Source: Neospora caninum Liverpool (Eukaryota > Apicomplexa > Conoidasida > Eucoccidiorida > Sarcocystidae). Taken from it: 64,000 nt of DNA. Location: positions 3,754,606 to 3,818,605 of the forward strand of contig NC_018395.1 in NCBI RefSeq assembly GCF_000208865.1. The letters are read 5' to 3'. Made by a program: the position numbers and the translations under genes. This document shows positions 10,671 to 22,770 of this stretch, piece by piece (the stretch's first letter is position 1; each line of letters begins with the position of its first letter). The notes below the pieces were generated by a model. It saw only the letters and a list, made by a program, of their open reading frames with translations. It was not told the origin of the DNA and ran no database searches.

Positions 10671-13600
10671 ATGACGAGAGGAGAACATTCCAGCGAGGCC
10701 GCCAGGTCAGCTGGGCGGGACAAACTCGCTGTCGCAGAGGGATCGGCGGGGGGTTTCGGTACGTTGATGTCGAAACGTCGCGAAGAGTGCAGCTCGCCCC
10801 CCAATCAGATCCTGCAAACAACATCCTCTAGCGATCGACCCGAAGTGACGGCTGATTCTGAAACAGACGATGGTGCCTCGCGTCGCTCCGTCAGGCGAAG
10901 CGCGGGGGATGACACCGAGGCAGATTGTTGGCCCGAGGGAAGTTTTCCCGCTTCTTCTGATACTCCAAAAGGGAGAAGACGTCATGGCTGGTTCTCATGG
11001 TTGTGGCACAGCCAGGCGGCCGGTAGACCGGAGATGTCTCCGATGGCAACCGCAGGCTCTGGGTTGGAGACCAGTTCTTCGAGAGTTGATCCACCGCAGT
11101 CGTTAAGGCCTCTTGAGGCAGGCATGGGCAACAAACGCATTCGAAAATGGAAATTGTCTGCGACGAAGAAGAGCGAAGCAGCAGGCGTGGACGTCCCTTC
11201 TAAAACGCCCTTCACCCCTATGATTCTCCTCGTCGTCAGCTTCACTTCGCTTACAGGTCTTCTGATGGGCTACGATCTTTGCGTCGTGGCAGTCGTCCTC
11301 AGCGAGATCCAGAAACACTTCAGCCTTTGCGGGGGCAGTTTTTCGTGCTTGGCCAAGTCCATGTTCGTCTCCGTTCTCGCCCCTGGAGCAGCCGTAGGTC
11401 CCTCCCACCTCTGTCGGTTGCTTTCTTCTCCCTCGCTAACTTACTTCACACAGTCCAAGACGTCACGTCACGCCGTACTCGCTCTTCGGGGTAGCCCGGT
11501 GGTAGCAGTTTCAGGCAGTCACGCGAGCGCTGCATTTGCAAGTATCACCAGACTTGCCTGTTTGGAGGGTGCCGCGGGGCCGCTCTCCTCGACTCGTCGC
11601 TAGCGCGTGCACGTGTGCGCGTTCCATGCTTCAGGTGGGCAGCGTTATGGGCGGATGGATGTCTGACCGCATTGGTCGCAAACCCGGCTTGGCTCTCAGC
11701 GACGTCTGCCTCCTTTTCGGCAGCATTGCCATGGGCGCCGGCGAGGCGTTTTGGGTACGTTCTGGCTGCGCTGACGCTGCGGCACTTGCTGAACGAAACA
11801 ACGCAAGGATGGGGCCGTACAAGACATCGTCTTCTGTGTGAAGAACCTGTGATGCTACGCTGTGCGATCCTGACTGGTCATAATCGGTGCTTCGCACAAC
11901 ACCAGAGGAAGCGGCAGTTGTACCTTTCGTCGTCGAAGATATCTCTCGTCGATGGCGTCTTCCCGTCCACTCGTTCCGGTCGTTGGCGACACATTCATTT
12001 CTGGTGGGGTGGGAAATCGAATGTGTCCCATCTTCTTCCTCAGGTTTTCTCTCTGCGCGCCCGTTGGTCCCTGTCGCGTCCTGTATAGGCTGCTTCCTCT
12101 GCGCTTGTCTGCCGTTCTCCCCGACCGCAGGTCATGCTTCTTGGCCGCTTTCTTATCGGCATGGGAGTGGGATTGGGCTTCGTCGTCTACGCCACTTACA
12201 CGAGCGAGGTTGCGCCGCCAGATCGCCGTGGACAGATTGTCGCGTTTCAGGAAGTCGCCCAGTGCTTTGGTAGGTTCTCGTTGTCCTCTGTGCGTCGCTT
12301 GTCTCCTTCCCAGCCGGTGCGTGTTTCCTTCCTTCCTCTTCCAATCGCTTAGGTTCCGCATGAGAAAGGCGTTGATCCAGCGATCAATGTTCAACGCGGT
12401 CAGAGCCCGGCTGCCTGCTAAACTGGACGCGGCTGCAGCAACAGGGACGGAGACACGGGACAATAGCTGCCAAGAGACGAGGCATGCAAAAACAGGAAGG
12501 AGTTGTTTTGGTTTTTCAACGATGAGGCGCCAGCCTGTCTCTCGGTGTATAACGGTTCTGCCAGCAGCGTCGACGCTTCCCAAGTTTTTCAGTTCGGGAC
12601 GTGGAACGGGCACAACCTTGTTCGTGTTGTCTTTGGTAGGCTCTCATTTTGTGTGCCTGTGGGCGGACTCCTTTTTCGGTTCTGTGACTTCCTGTGACTC
12701 CTTTATCGCGAGCCTCTCGTCTTGCGAGTCTGCCGCAAAATCGTATGTCCCTTCTTGCATGCGTTCCACGTTGTCCGCTCTCTCGTATCAGGCTGTCTAG
12801 TCGCGTATGCTGCGGCGGCGTGCTTCGGCGAAGATGCCTGGCGGTATCTGCTCGGAATGGGCGGCATTCTCGCGGGAGTTCAGGTAGGCCTTCACACTCG
12901 GGCGTAATGCCGGATATCCCCTGCTTTTGTGGTAGCCAGTTGACTCACACGAAACGTACTGCACCATACGTTGACAGTCGACACCTGCGGTCTCCTTGCC
13001 CTATCAGGTTTTCATTCTTCTGCTCCTTAGACTTTCGATGCAGCTGGAGAAATGTTTCAAGTCGCAAAGCCGGATGTCCGTCTGAGTGTGCCGCCGCATT
13101 CTTTTCTCCACGCGCTTCACATGTGCGAATCTCCCGTCTCCTCTCCCAGCGTCCCAGCTCCATCGAAACAGCGCATGCGTCCGGGGAAATACAGTATCTA
13201 CTCCAGTCAACGTGGCGCCACGCTCTCTGTCGCCGGTTCGCGCGTTCCTCCGTTTTGAAGAATCCGCGTGTTTCTTGCTTGCGGTGTGTCGCCGTCGCTC
13301 CCGTAGATTGTGGGCGAGATTTTCATCTTGCCGGAGACGCCCCGATTCTTCGTCCAGAAAGGCCAGGAGGATCGGGCGGCAGCGTCGTTACGAAGACTGG
13401 GCGTGACAGATGAAGCAGAAGTCGCTTGCATCATTGAAGAGCTCAAGGCTGACCGCGACAGCTTCGAGGACGAGATTGGGGAGCCCGATGTGGCCTTGAC
13501 TGACGCCTCCGGCAGGACGTCTTCTCTCGCGAAAATGCGAAGGCAGTGCAAGAATGTGAGGTACCTTATATATATATATATAGATATATATATATATATA

Positions 13601-15974
13601 TATAGCTAGAGACAGAGGTTGGCACGCTCGAGTCTTGCCTCTTTTTTCTAGCGCTTCATTCTGCGTGACCTCGCACTTGCGTAAAGGCTGCGCCGTCGCG
13701 TCGTGTGGCATTGGCGCTCCGAATGTCTTCAGGCTCTCAGTCGATTGCACCGGCACCGCAGGAGCCTGTTCATCGCTGTCGGTTGCGCAGTTGCCCAAAA
13801 CATGACTGCTGCGAACAGCGTGATCTACTTCACCGTCGACATCTTCCGCCTTGCTGGAGTCTGTAATCCCCTGATTCCTGGCGTTGGGGTTGGCGTTGTC
13901 AAGGTTCGTTCCGCACGCTGAGTGCGATCTCTCCATGTTCCTCTCTGCGCATTTCCAAACCAATGCACATGTGCCTGTGAGGCTCTCCGCCTCTGTCGGC
14001 GTCACAACGTGTATATATTTTATACTTTTACACACCCTGCTCATGTTGGTTTCCGTAGACTTTCACAGGCGTGCAGATTTCTCGAGACGATTCATATCTT
14101 GATATTCAGGTAGAGCCATTCCTATCGCGCGTCGTTTTGGTTCTCCGTTTTGCCTCGCCTATGCTGACTGTGCGGTGCGTCCAGTTCATCTTTGGTCGTT
14201 CTCGTCTCCATCGTTCGTCTCGCCAGCTTCGGATCCTCTGTCGCTGCTCTCTCTGCTGTCTCTGCTGCATGCAGTTTCTTGGCGTCGTGGTCTGCATTCT
14301 CCTCGTCGATCGGTGGGGCCGGCGGTCGCTTCTGCTCACGGGGACTGTTGGGACGTTCCTTTGTCTCCTTCTGATGGCTGTAAGTTTCCCTCGACTACCT
14401 CCGTTGCATCTCTCTTTTCGTGTCTTCCGGTGCTGTACCCTCGCTCTGCTGGGTTCCGAAGCTGACCTTCTGCGTGTCGCTCTCTGTCTCCGTGGTTCGC
14501 GTTCGCACTGTGTTGCTGAAGCCTGTCTAACTGCGTTTCTGTCCGAGTCTCCCCACTTCCTCTTCTTTCCCGATTTTGATCTTCTCCATCTGTTTACGCT
14601 TTTCGACGCTCCGGTGTCGTATGCCTCTCGGCCTGCCTCTCTCGAGGGATAACGACACGGGAGTGTCTGGGTGACTGACTGCCCATCCAGTGCTTATCTA
14701 GAGCCGTTCTCGTTTGCGTAAATGGGACGGCGGGCACACGCATTTGTCCGCCTTTTTATAGGGGCGCGGCCATATACAGTCAAATGCATGAATGGGGCTT
14801 TTTGTAACTGCGCTCGGGATGTTCCCGTCCCCCTGCGTTTGCACACGATGACGTTTGCACACGATTATGTCTGTCGGTGTGTGTTTGTGTGCTAAACCGT
14901 TCACAGACGGGTTTTGCGCTACAGGGTGAAGGCGCAGCAGAGGCTGCACAAGAAGCCTGTGCGGCCGCAGGAGGAACGAACGACGGGATCTCAGGTTCCG
15001 CGAAACTCCTCATTTCCACTCTTCTCTTCTATATCTACTTCTGGAACATGAGCTGGGCTGCCCTAATGTTTGTTGTCGCCAGCGAGGTAAGCGTTTGATC
15101 TACCTCTGTCTCAATGACGGAACTCGTAAACCAACATACGAAACCCTCTTCCCCTGCACAGACATGTAGGATGGTGGTACATGCGTAGATTTCGACACAT
15201 AAGTGCGTCGCCGTTTACGCGCATATTTGTATTTTTGTGTGCACAAGTATACCGCGAGATTCTGGTGTAGGTCTGACAGATCTGGGTTCTATGTGTTACA
15301 GCCCATTGCGCCAGGTCCCTCATCCTGCAGCGTGCATGCACCGCAGCATGCATGCCAAGTCAACGCGTGGAGCGCCAATGTGCTGGTTTCGCGAGACGGC
15401 TTGTCGAACCGAGGGTTGCGCGTTCTGTCCTTTCACAAGAGCAGACGAACACATAGAGACTGTGGCCGTTGCTGCTCCGCACTTTTTCCAGGTTGACTTG
15501 CGTGCCTTTTTCCGCTGTTCGCCGTTTTCAGGTCTTGCCGACACGGTTGCGAGGGCTCGGCATGGGGATGACCATCACCACGTTCTGGCTCTTCTCCTTC
15601 GTTGTCCAGTCCTCGCTAGAACCTCTGTTCTCGGCCGTTACGATTCCAGGTAACTCCCACTCCATGCCCTATTCTTTCCCTCCTGTTTGTGGCATATCCT
15701 CGCTCTCTCTTTCCGCTTCCCTCTTCGAGCCGCTCGTAGGCCATTGGCGTGGTCTCCCTTATTTTGCAAGTCACCCAGGATATACACGCATATATACATA
15801 TATAATCATATATATACATATATATACACATGCATATGCATATATACTTATATATATATACTTATATATATATATATACTTATATATATATATATACTTA
15901 TATATATATATATATATACTTTTATATATATACATATATATACACAAGCATATGCATATATACTTATATATATA

Positions 15975-16027
<53 letters not shown>

Positions 16028-16463
16028 ATATGTATATATGGGTAGTGCCTGCACGTGGTTGGACATGCAAGTGGACTGTCGCTGCCTTGAACGTTTGCGG
16101 GTTTTGTGTTTGCCAGGCACGTTTGGTTTATTTGCGTTTTTGAACTTCTTCGCGCTCCTGTTCGTCGTCTTCGTTGTCCCCGAGGGCAAGGGACGATCGC
16201 TCGAAGAGGTGCAAAGGGCGAGCGGGGCGCGCAAGTCCCCGTCTCTCGGTCCGTCGCGCAGCCCCTGCAGATCGCCAGAGAAAGCGATGGACGCTGGACG
16301 GCAGCGCTCTTCGCCGCCTGAGTGCGAGTTGCGCATCCTCGGGGAGGAAGGCAAAAGCGAAAGGAAGGGGGAAGGCGACGAGGAAAGTTCACCGAACAGA
16401 CAGACGCACGCAACCGCGAGCCTTCTCGATTTCGGGGAAGCGCCGACAAAACCCGAGAAGTGA
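10671..16463 (+). CDS. ST2: MFS sugar transporter (ST2-like)
   Basis: Ten exons join in phase: 10671-11393, 11635-11754, 12131-12269, 12792-12883, 13307-13555, 13733-13903, 14275-14379, 14925-15086, 15532-15649 and 16117-16463, giving about 741 aa. Residues 1-180 or so are a Ser/Arg-rich cytosolic extension; then follows [21 protein letters not shown] signatures appear in order: [26 protein letters not shown], a PETPRF motif in the central loop, VDRWGRRS, and [11 protein letters not shown] after the last membrane segment. This is the glucose-transporter-type (sugar porter) arrangement of 12 membrane helices. The usual QQxTGIN helix-7 motif is replaced by [10 protein letters not shown], so the substrate may not be glucose. 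The ST2 label rests on its place beside PPO, as I recall it in T. gondii. Introns hold large TA microsatellites. Confidence 0.85.
13566..13604. repeat. TA microsatellite
   Basis: Nearly pure (TA)n, beginning 11 bases after the donor of exon 5 in the transporter gene, entirely intronic. Confidence 0.9.
15780..16040. repeat. Long compound TA/TATATAC microsatellite
   Basis: About 260 bp of alternating TA, ATATAC and TATATG blocks in the last intron (15650-16116) of the transporter gene. Open frames across it are tracts of Tyr and Ile and are not coding. Confidence 0.9.
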
Positions 16464-19400
16464 GGCGAGGCAAACCTCCGCCGTGCGCTGAGCCATACAC
16501 CACTTCATCGGCAAGGATAGGCGTACACTGTTTGGCATTCCCGCCGAAACATAAGCAGACACATGATCTGTACTGACGTGTCGGATTGGACTCTCTTGCA
16601 AGGGTTTGCATCGATTCATGCACTTTTTCACTTTGCTCTGGATAGCGTACGTACATGCAACGCAGGAGCATGATGAAGCGGTGTACATCTCCTCGCCGAG
16701 TCCGCGACAATGTACATTTACATTGGTATGCAGATAGCTGTATGGGAGTCACAAGTCACCATAGAAGGCGAGCGTGTGTGTTTTCCACGCGACATGAAAG
16801 ACACAGCGCTGTGGATGAATCTGTTTGAGTGCGTTTCTGGGCATGCATGGCACACTGCAGTTCTTGTGCCCGCCGCGTTTTTTCAACGGATGCCTATGCC
16901 CAACCAAGTTCCTAAACGGGTTCAGGCTCAAAGCACTCGACCAGAGGAAGGGGAGACGAGCGAGGGAATGTAGAGGAAGTCGGTCTCGCTGATTTTGCGG
17001 ATCCGAGACGGAGCGTATGGGGAGGGAGAGAGCCTTGCCGATAGAAACAAAAGCAGAAGTTTAACGGGTTTCGAAAGACACGGCGGGAAGGGAAGAGAAC
17101 ACGGAAGCTGTCCGTCCGTGCCGTCGGATGGCGCGTTTCTGCGCCCCACTCGGGGGGGTTGGAAGGTCGTGAGGAGAGAGGTAGAGACGCTGCTCACTTC
17201 GCCGTCCCTTCGAGACGACGGTGGTCTAATTCAAAACGTGGCAGGGGCGGCGCTGTCGCCAGTGGCGCTCCATCGACTTCGCTCTCTTTTGCGTCTGATC
17301 GGCGCTTCTCCCCTTGCCTTCCCAGTGAAGGGTGTTTCCGGTTTTTCTGGTCTCTGCTTACTCGCGGGCCTCGCTTCTCACGGTCTTTGCACGGGCACGG
17401 GCTAAGTCGCGGGATGGTGTGGCAACACAACCCCTTTTTGGCCGCGATATGTCTCGCTTTTTTTCGAGTCGACCTGGGTGGGTGTCTGGTCGTGTGCTGA
17501 GGTGAGCTTGCCAAAAGCCCACGAAACAAACATCGTTTTTCAAAGAACCGCGCCTTCCGCCCGTAGGCGTTTTTGCAAGTCGTACCACGGCTCTCTCGGT
17601 TTTTCCGTGCACCTACGTTCTGTGGTACTGACTGAATTTGTGTAGGTTTGCATCGATCCGCTTTGTATCCGTGACCGACCTGTATATGCATATCGACGTA
17701 AAGATGCGCATATATAGGCGAGCATCAACACATCAAGACGTGTCTGCATGCGGTTCGTGGCTGCATCCCTCTCGACCTGCATGCATCGTGTGTACATTCG
17801 CATGTGTGAGTTTATGGGATGCACGGTGTGTGGTTGGGGATCTTTCGGCGTAGGATTGGTGGTGTCGCCCTCTTTGGGGTCTGCAGATGTACGTTTCATC
17901 CCGACGGCGCAGGGCGTGCGCGTTGCTGACGCTGTGTGTTGGGGTTCCCCATTTTGCCGCGTTAATCGATCTTTCTCGTTTCTTTTCTGCCAGGAGGCTT
18001 TCTGGCCTGGCCGCTTGCCTTTCGGTCAACGCTACGTCGTCTGCGTCTGTGGCCTCGCGGAGGAGCCCGCATTTGACTCGGTCTTCGATGTTTCGGTTTT
18101 CTTTGGGGAACACGAAGCAAATCACTCCTCAGGTTATGCACACGGGCTGCCTTCCTCTCAGCTCTCACAGGCTTGCTTCACTGGCTGCCTTCGGAGTCTT
18201 TCTTCCTCTCACACTTCCGCGTTCCGCGCTCGTGGCTGCTTCGTTTCTTGTGCATGCGCGAATCGCACAAATGCAGAGCGAAGCAATCGGAGCCGCAGAC
18301 GGCATAGGAAAGACGGCGAGACAACGAGCGGCGGGGGGGGGGGGGGGGTGGCGCAAGGAAAACCGAGTGCTGCTCTGTTGTCTCTCAAGTCGTTCGCTTT
18401 TTTTGCCTGTTCTTTGGGTCGGAGGCCCTCAACACCGACGTGACGCTCGCCCCCCACTTTTATTTTCGCACGCCGCATACGTGTATGCAATCCAACCACC
18501 GTTTTGTCACCTCCACTCGCTCTCTCTCGCCAACCAGGGGAACTGCCTGTTTACGCGGTCTCCCCCTTTTTCGCTTCTCTTCCAGGGTCGCCCTGAGGAC
18601 GCCCGATCCAACCTCCCCTACGGGGGCAGGAGGCACGCACGTGAGGCGAACAAACGCACACGCAAAAAAGCAGAGACCACAAGACTCCATTTGGGCGAGC
18701 TGCGCAGACCTTCCGCGATTTCCACGCATCGGTTCCCCATCCGCGTTTCGGTTTCGGGTTTTCCGCGTGGCCTGCGATCATGTGGCAACATGCGCGTGAC
18801 GGTCCTCGCAGTAGGCGCGCGTCGGCCACGAATGAGGGAATCGGCAACGGAGTGTGTCCCCGATTTGCCGCCCGGGCGAGCGCCTTAAAAGAGGCGCCTC
18901 CAAACCCCCTGAAGGTGTTAACAAAGCGACACAGCGGAGGCAAACTCGCGAAGCGGGTGCCGTCAGTAGCTTCGAGCGCATACCCCTTCTGCAGCTGCAA
19001 ACTTTTTCTCCGAACACAAAGCCGCAAGCTGCACGCCTGTCTGGGTCGTGTTGCGAGGTACAACGCGGGACACCACTTGACTTCTTGACCAGAAAAACCC
19101 AACCACGCTGGGGCTTCGCGAAATCTTTACAGAACGCAGACAAATGGGAGCACTCTCGAAAAAGGATACGCGGATCCTGACACATCCGCAGCGTGCACGC
19201 ATACACACAGCTACGCCTTGCACGCCCACCCGACTCAGATACGCACACATTCGTTTGCTCCACGATTGCTTTTGCCGCGCAATAGACATCTACCCCTGTT
19301 CAGTGACGCCATCACGCGAACAGCCCCGGGCAGGCTCATCCCCGTCCCTGGAAAAAGAAGCCGTCTCGAAGCTACACAAGGTCGCATAGGGCCGAGAAGC

Positions 19401-19818
19401 GAGAGGCGAAATTCGAGCGGGGCACTGACGACAGACCTCGGCGACCGCTGCCTTTCGTGCGAGAGAAACCAAGCAGGAAAGGACGAAAGAGACTCCACCG
19501 CGCCGCCCTCGTGTCGTCACACGCCTCGCAAATGGTGGCCGTTCGCTCGCCCTACAAGCGTCTCTGGTTTGCATTTTGTATCGGGCGGATTCGCTCAAGC
19601 GCGTGATCTTTTTGGTCTCGCCACACGTCTCACAGTCTGGACCGGTTGGCGGGAAACACCCGACGGTCGGCGCAAACGAATGCACGCTCCCTCTGTTTCC
19701 TCTCAGTGTCCACCCGCGCGCCCGCTGTCCCGTGTTCACCGTTCTCGGATCCTTCTGCTTTTCGGCTTTGCGTCTTCTCTCGACGTCGCCGGTCGCCTCA
19801 CCTTTTCTGGCGAGTTTG
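16464..19818. other. Convergent intergenic region between transporter and PPO
   Basis: 3.35 kb between two convergent genes. It contains a run of about 16 G at 18333-18348 and several TGCATGC-like motifs (for example near 17779). Long open frames exist (such as 17887-18888), but they lack conserved motifs and are Arg/Ser-rich, as expected by chance in GC-rich DNA. It probably holds two long 3' UTRs; a non-coding RNA cannot be excluded. Confidence 0.45.
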
Positions 19819-22770
19819 TCACCCGTCCGACCCCCCTCGGATCATCGCGTTGCTGAGCAGGCCCTGGCCCGCCCTCTCGCCAGCATCGATTCGGTCCCCG
19901 ACAGCCGCACCCGACAGCCAGTTTCCTTCCACAATTAGTCTCTCCTCGTGTCGCTCGCCTTCGCGAACTTGGAAACGGTCAGCAATTTCTGCCTGTAGGT
20001 CGCCCTTCAGTCGGTCGTGCCCGGTCACATATTGGGGAATCGTGGAAGCCCATCGCTGCACATTGAGCACCGAAACCCACAGCTTCATTTTCTCCTTCGC
20101 GTCTGGCGAGAGACTGCGCGCGGCATCCCCAGCAGCAGACAGGCTCGCAAACGCCCGCAGGAAGTCGTCGCGCGCCGCTTCACCCAGCTCCACGTCGCTC
20201 GCTGTCAAAACCACATCTCCATCGCGAATACCCCCCACAAACATCGTCACCAAACTTACTTCTTCCTGAACCACGTCTGAGTTGGGGCCGTCTTTCGCGC
20301 CTTCAAAGAGGGAATCGCTCGACGCGGGGACTCTCCCGTGGAAGACGTCCGAGACGAAGATTCCTCCCAGCGTTTTCCACTGGTGGCGAATCCGCTCCTC
20401 TCCGGGGAGGAGAAACCCGAATCCGAGACTGCTTGGCTTCTCGCGCTCGCGTAGGAAGGAACCGAGAGACAGGCGGGACCGCGCGACGTCTTCCTGTCGC
20501 CTGGTCCGCTCGTTCGACGCCTCCGCGGTGTCCTCCGCGTCCCCACCCGAGGCCGAGGAAGAAACAGAGGACGGCGACGGAGTGTCGCAGCGGGCCTTCT
20601 TTCTCGGTAGCTCGTCATCCTCAAACACGTACTGCTCTTCGCCTGGATGACGCGCGTTTGCTTTCAGGATCCCCAGACTCCCGTCTTCACGGACGATGTG
20701 CTGGAGGCGCGGTTTTGAGTACGCGAGGGTGACAAGCGCCATCGAGGCCTGCGGCAGAGCGGCCAGCCGGCCGAGAAGCGACGGCGACAGCGAGGAACGC
20801 ATGGCGCTCGCCACGGCTTCCGCCGGAATCGTCAAAAGCACTTGGCGGGCATGAACGCGTCTCAGACCCTCTGGAGTCTCAAAGAGAGCCTCGAACCAAG
20901 GCGGGGAAGACGGCGCGAGCGACGCCCCGGCTGCGGACCCCGAAGCCGAAGAAGTCGCATTGTTTGCTGACGCTCCAGACGCGCGAGAAGCGCCCGAAGT
21001 GAACGACGCCTCCGGGGTGTCAGCAGGGAAGCAACGCAACGCTTTCAACTTCCACTGGAGCCGCAGCCTGCACGCCGGGAGGGGATCCTGAGGCGCGGCG
21101 ACAGGGAGATTCGCAACGAGTGCGTTAGTCAGCGTTTCCATTCCGTCGTCAAAGTTGACGATTCCTTGCATGTCACGCGTCGCCACGTGTGGATCGACTC
21201 TCATGCTGTGGGCGTGTTTTCCGCCCTCCTCAGCGCTTGGCGTCCGGCCTGGCTGTTCGGCCTGGCCGTGCTCGTTGCGTCCCTCTGGGTCTCGGCTGGG
21301 GAGCATTGTTGCTCGCGCGGCTCCTTCGCCGCTCGCGTGCATTTCCGCGCTTTTCGGGCTCCACACAGACGCGATCTTTGCGGCGAGAGACTGGAGCGCG
21401 TAGACGATCACCCCGCGATCGAGGGCGCGGTGCGCGGCAGGAAGGGTTGCCTTCATCGACAACTGAGAAGCGTCGCCTGCACAGATGCCAGTGACCAGTG
21501 CATCGAGAATCCGCGAGTGCATCTCCGGGCCGAGGCGCCGAGAAATGAACTCCTCGACGGTCTCGTCGCGGGGTTGTCCCCAGGACAAGCGAGAGACGAC
21601 GCTGGAAAGAGACCGTCGCCCTTCCTCGTCGCCGAAGCCTGACGAGGGGGACGGAGGAGAGAAGGGCGCGGCGGCTGGAGACACAAATGGATGGGAGGAG
21701 GGGGACGCACAGGACATAGGCGCCGAAGGCGAAGATGAAGGATGCATGAGATTCCAGAGGAACCTCGGCGGGAAGATCCCACACAGACCCGCGAGGAGAC
21801 GGAGTTTGCCGGAGCGCGAGAGCAGGTCTGAGGTGAAGAGGGCCGGCAAGGACGAAAACGGGAGCGGACGAAGGCCGCCACGGAAGCCGATGAAACGCTC
21901 GAGCCTCGGGTCCACTCTTTGAAGCTGAGAGAGAAGCCCCAAGTCTTGCACAAGCTTCAACGTTCCACGCGTAAGTCGAAAACTGTTTGCGCCGACGTCA
22001 TACAGGAAATGCCCACACGGAGACTTTCGGGTGTACAGACAGCCTCCCGCACGCGGCGCAGCCTCCGCGATGATCATCAGAGCCGACGAGGAGGAAGGAG
22101 ACGAAGGAGGACAGGACGGAGTCGAAGGAGACGAAGGAGAGGACGGCGAGACAGACAGGGACGGAAAGGAGGCCTGTGAGGCGGGGGTCAACTCTCTGTT
22201 TCGCAGGTCGTCCGCTCTGCCAAGGAGCCGTTGCTGAAGGAGCCTCCGCGCAGAGACTGGAAGACGAGAGAAAAAGGTATGCGCAGCTGTGAGCCCCGTC
22301 AGACCCGCCCCCACGATGAGCACCTCTGTTTGACACACGGGAACGCTAGCATGAGTCGGCGGCGAGCTAGAAGTCGAAGACAAACAGCGACGTGAAGAAG
22401 GGAGAGGAGTGGCATGAGCGGGCGGCTCCTTTTTGCGAGACGCATGCGGGGCGCATGGAGACACTGGACAAGAAAGTTGCAAGGACTCAGGGAAGGGGCG
22501 AAAGGAACACGAGGAGGAAGACAAAGAGGAGGGCAAACGAGAAAAGGAGGAACACGAGGAGGAAGACAAAGAGGAACACGAGGAGGAAGACAAAGAGGAG
22601 GGCAGATGAGAAAAGGAGGAACACGAGGAGGAAGACAAAGAGGAGGGCAAACGAGAAAAGGAGGAACACGAGGAGAGGCGGCAAAGGCACCTCTTGAACT
22701 GGAGGAGACGCGCCACGGGAGCTGAGCCCGCCCGATGGAGGGAGAACGGTCTGTTGCAGACGCCTTTCAT
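19819..22770 (-). CDS. PPO: Protoporphyrinogen oxidase (haem biosynthesis)
   Basis: Single open exon of 983 aa from ATG at 22770. The enzyme oxidises protoporphyrinogen IX to protoporphyrin IX, the penultimate haem step. The FAD-binding Rossmann motif VLIVGAGLTGLTAAH lies at about residues 150-164, followed by EAAPRAGGCLYT and the substrate-domain stretch FLYDVGANSFRLTRGTL. The C-terminus carries IPQYVTGHDRL and LIVEGNWLSGAAVGDRID, the conserved second FAD-contact region of the PPO/HemY family. Typical PPOs are 450-550 aa; this one is doubled by a Ser-rich N-terminus of about 145 residues and several low-complexity insertions. The N-terminus is basic and hydroxylated and could include an organelle-targeting signal; mitochondrial location is inferred. 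It shares a divergent promoter with the kinase at 24447. Confidence 0.93.
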   Translation of the reverse strand: MKGVCNRPFSLHRAGSAPVARLLQFKRCLCRLSSCSSFSRLPSSLSSSSCSSFSHLPSSLSSSSCSSLSSSSCSSFSRLPSSLSSSSCSFRPFPESLQLSCPVSPCAPHASRKKEPPAHATPLPSSRRCLSSTSSSPPTHASVPVCQTEVLIVGAGLTGLTAAHTFFSRLPVSARRLLQQRLLGRADDLRNRELTPASQASFPSLSVSPSSPSSPSTPSCPPSSPSSSSALMIIAEAAPRAGGCLYTRKSPCGHFLYDVGANSFRLTRGTLKLVQDLGLLSQLQRVDPRLERFIGFRGGLRPLPFSSLPALFTSDLLSRSGKLRLLAGLCGIFPPRFLWNLMHPSSSPSAPMSCASPSSHPFVSPAAAPFSPPSPSSGFGDEEGRRSLSSVVSRLSWGQPRDETVEEFISRRLGPEMHSRILDALVTGICAGDASQLSMKATLPAAHRALDRGVIVYALQSLAAKIASVWSPKSAEMHASGEGAARATMLPSRDPEGRNEHGQAEQPGRTPSAEEGGKHAHSMRVDPHVATRDMQGIVNFDDGMETLTNALVANLPVAAPQDPLPACRLRLQWKLKALRCFPADTPEASFTSGASRASGASANNATSSASGSAAGASLAPSSPPWFEALFETPEGLRRVHARQVLLTIPAEAVASAMRSSLSPSLLGRLAALPQASMALVTLAYSKPRLQHIVREDGSLGILKANARHPGEEQYVFEDDELPRKKARCDTPSPSSVSSSASGGDAEDTAEASNERTRRQEDVARSRLSLGSFLREREKPSSLGFGFLLPGEERIRHQWKTLGGIFVSDVFHGRVPASSDSLFEGAKDGPNSDVVQEEVSLVTMFVGGIRDGDVVLTASDVELGEAARDDFLRAFASLSAAGDAARSLSPDAKEKMKLWVSVLNVQRWASTIPQYVTGHDRLKGDLQAEIADRFQVREGERHEERLIVEGNWLSGAAVGDRIDAGERAGQGLLSNAMIRGGSDG
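22500..22685 (-). repeat. Coding minisatellite, 45/24-bp units, in PPO
   Basis: Units of 45, 24, 45 and 45 bp plus a partial copy, each starting GAACACGAGGAGGAAGACAA on the plus strand. In frame on the minus strand they encode Ser/Cys-rich repeats (SSFSRLPSSLSSSSC) at about residues 33-90 of PPO. Every unit is a multiple of three, so length changes keep the frame. Confidence 0.9.

Noticed and set aside
15469..16143. Open frames of Tyr/Ile repeats
   Set aside because: They read through the intronic TA microsatellite.
17887..18888. 333-codon open frame between transporter and PPO
   Set aside because: Arg/Ser-rich with no family motif and overlapped by equally long frames on both strands; expected by chance in GC-rich DNA.
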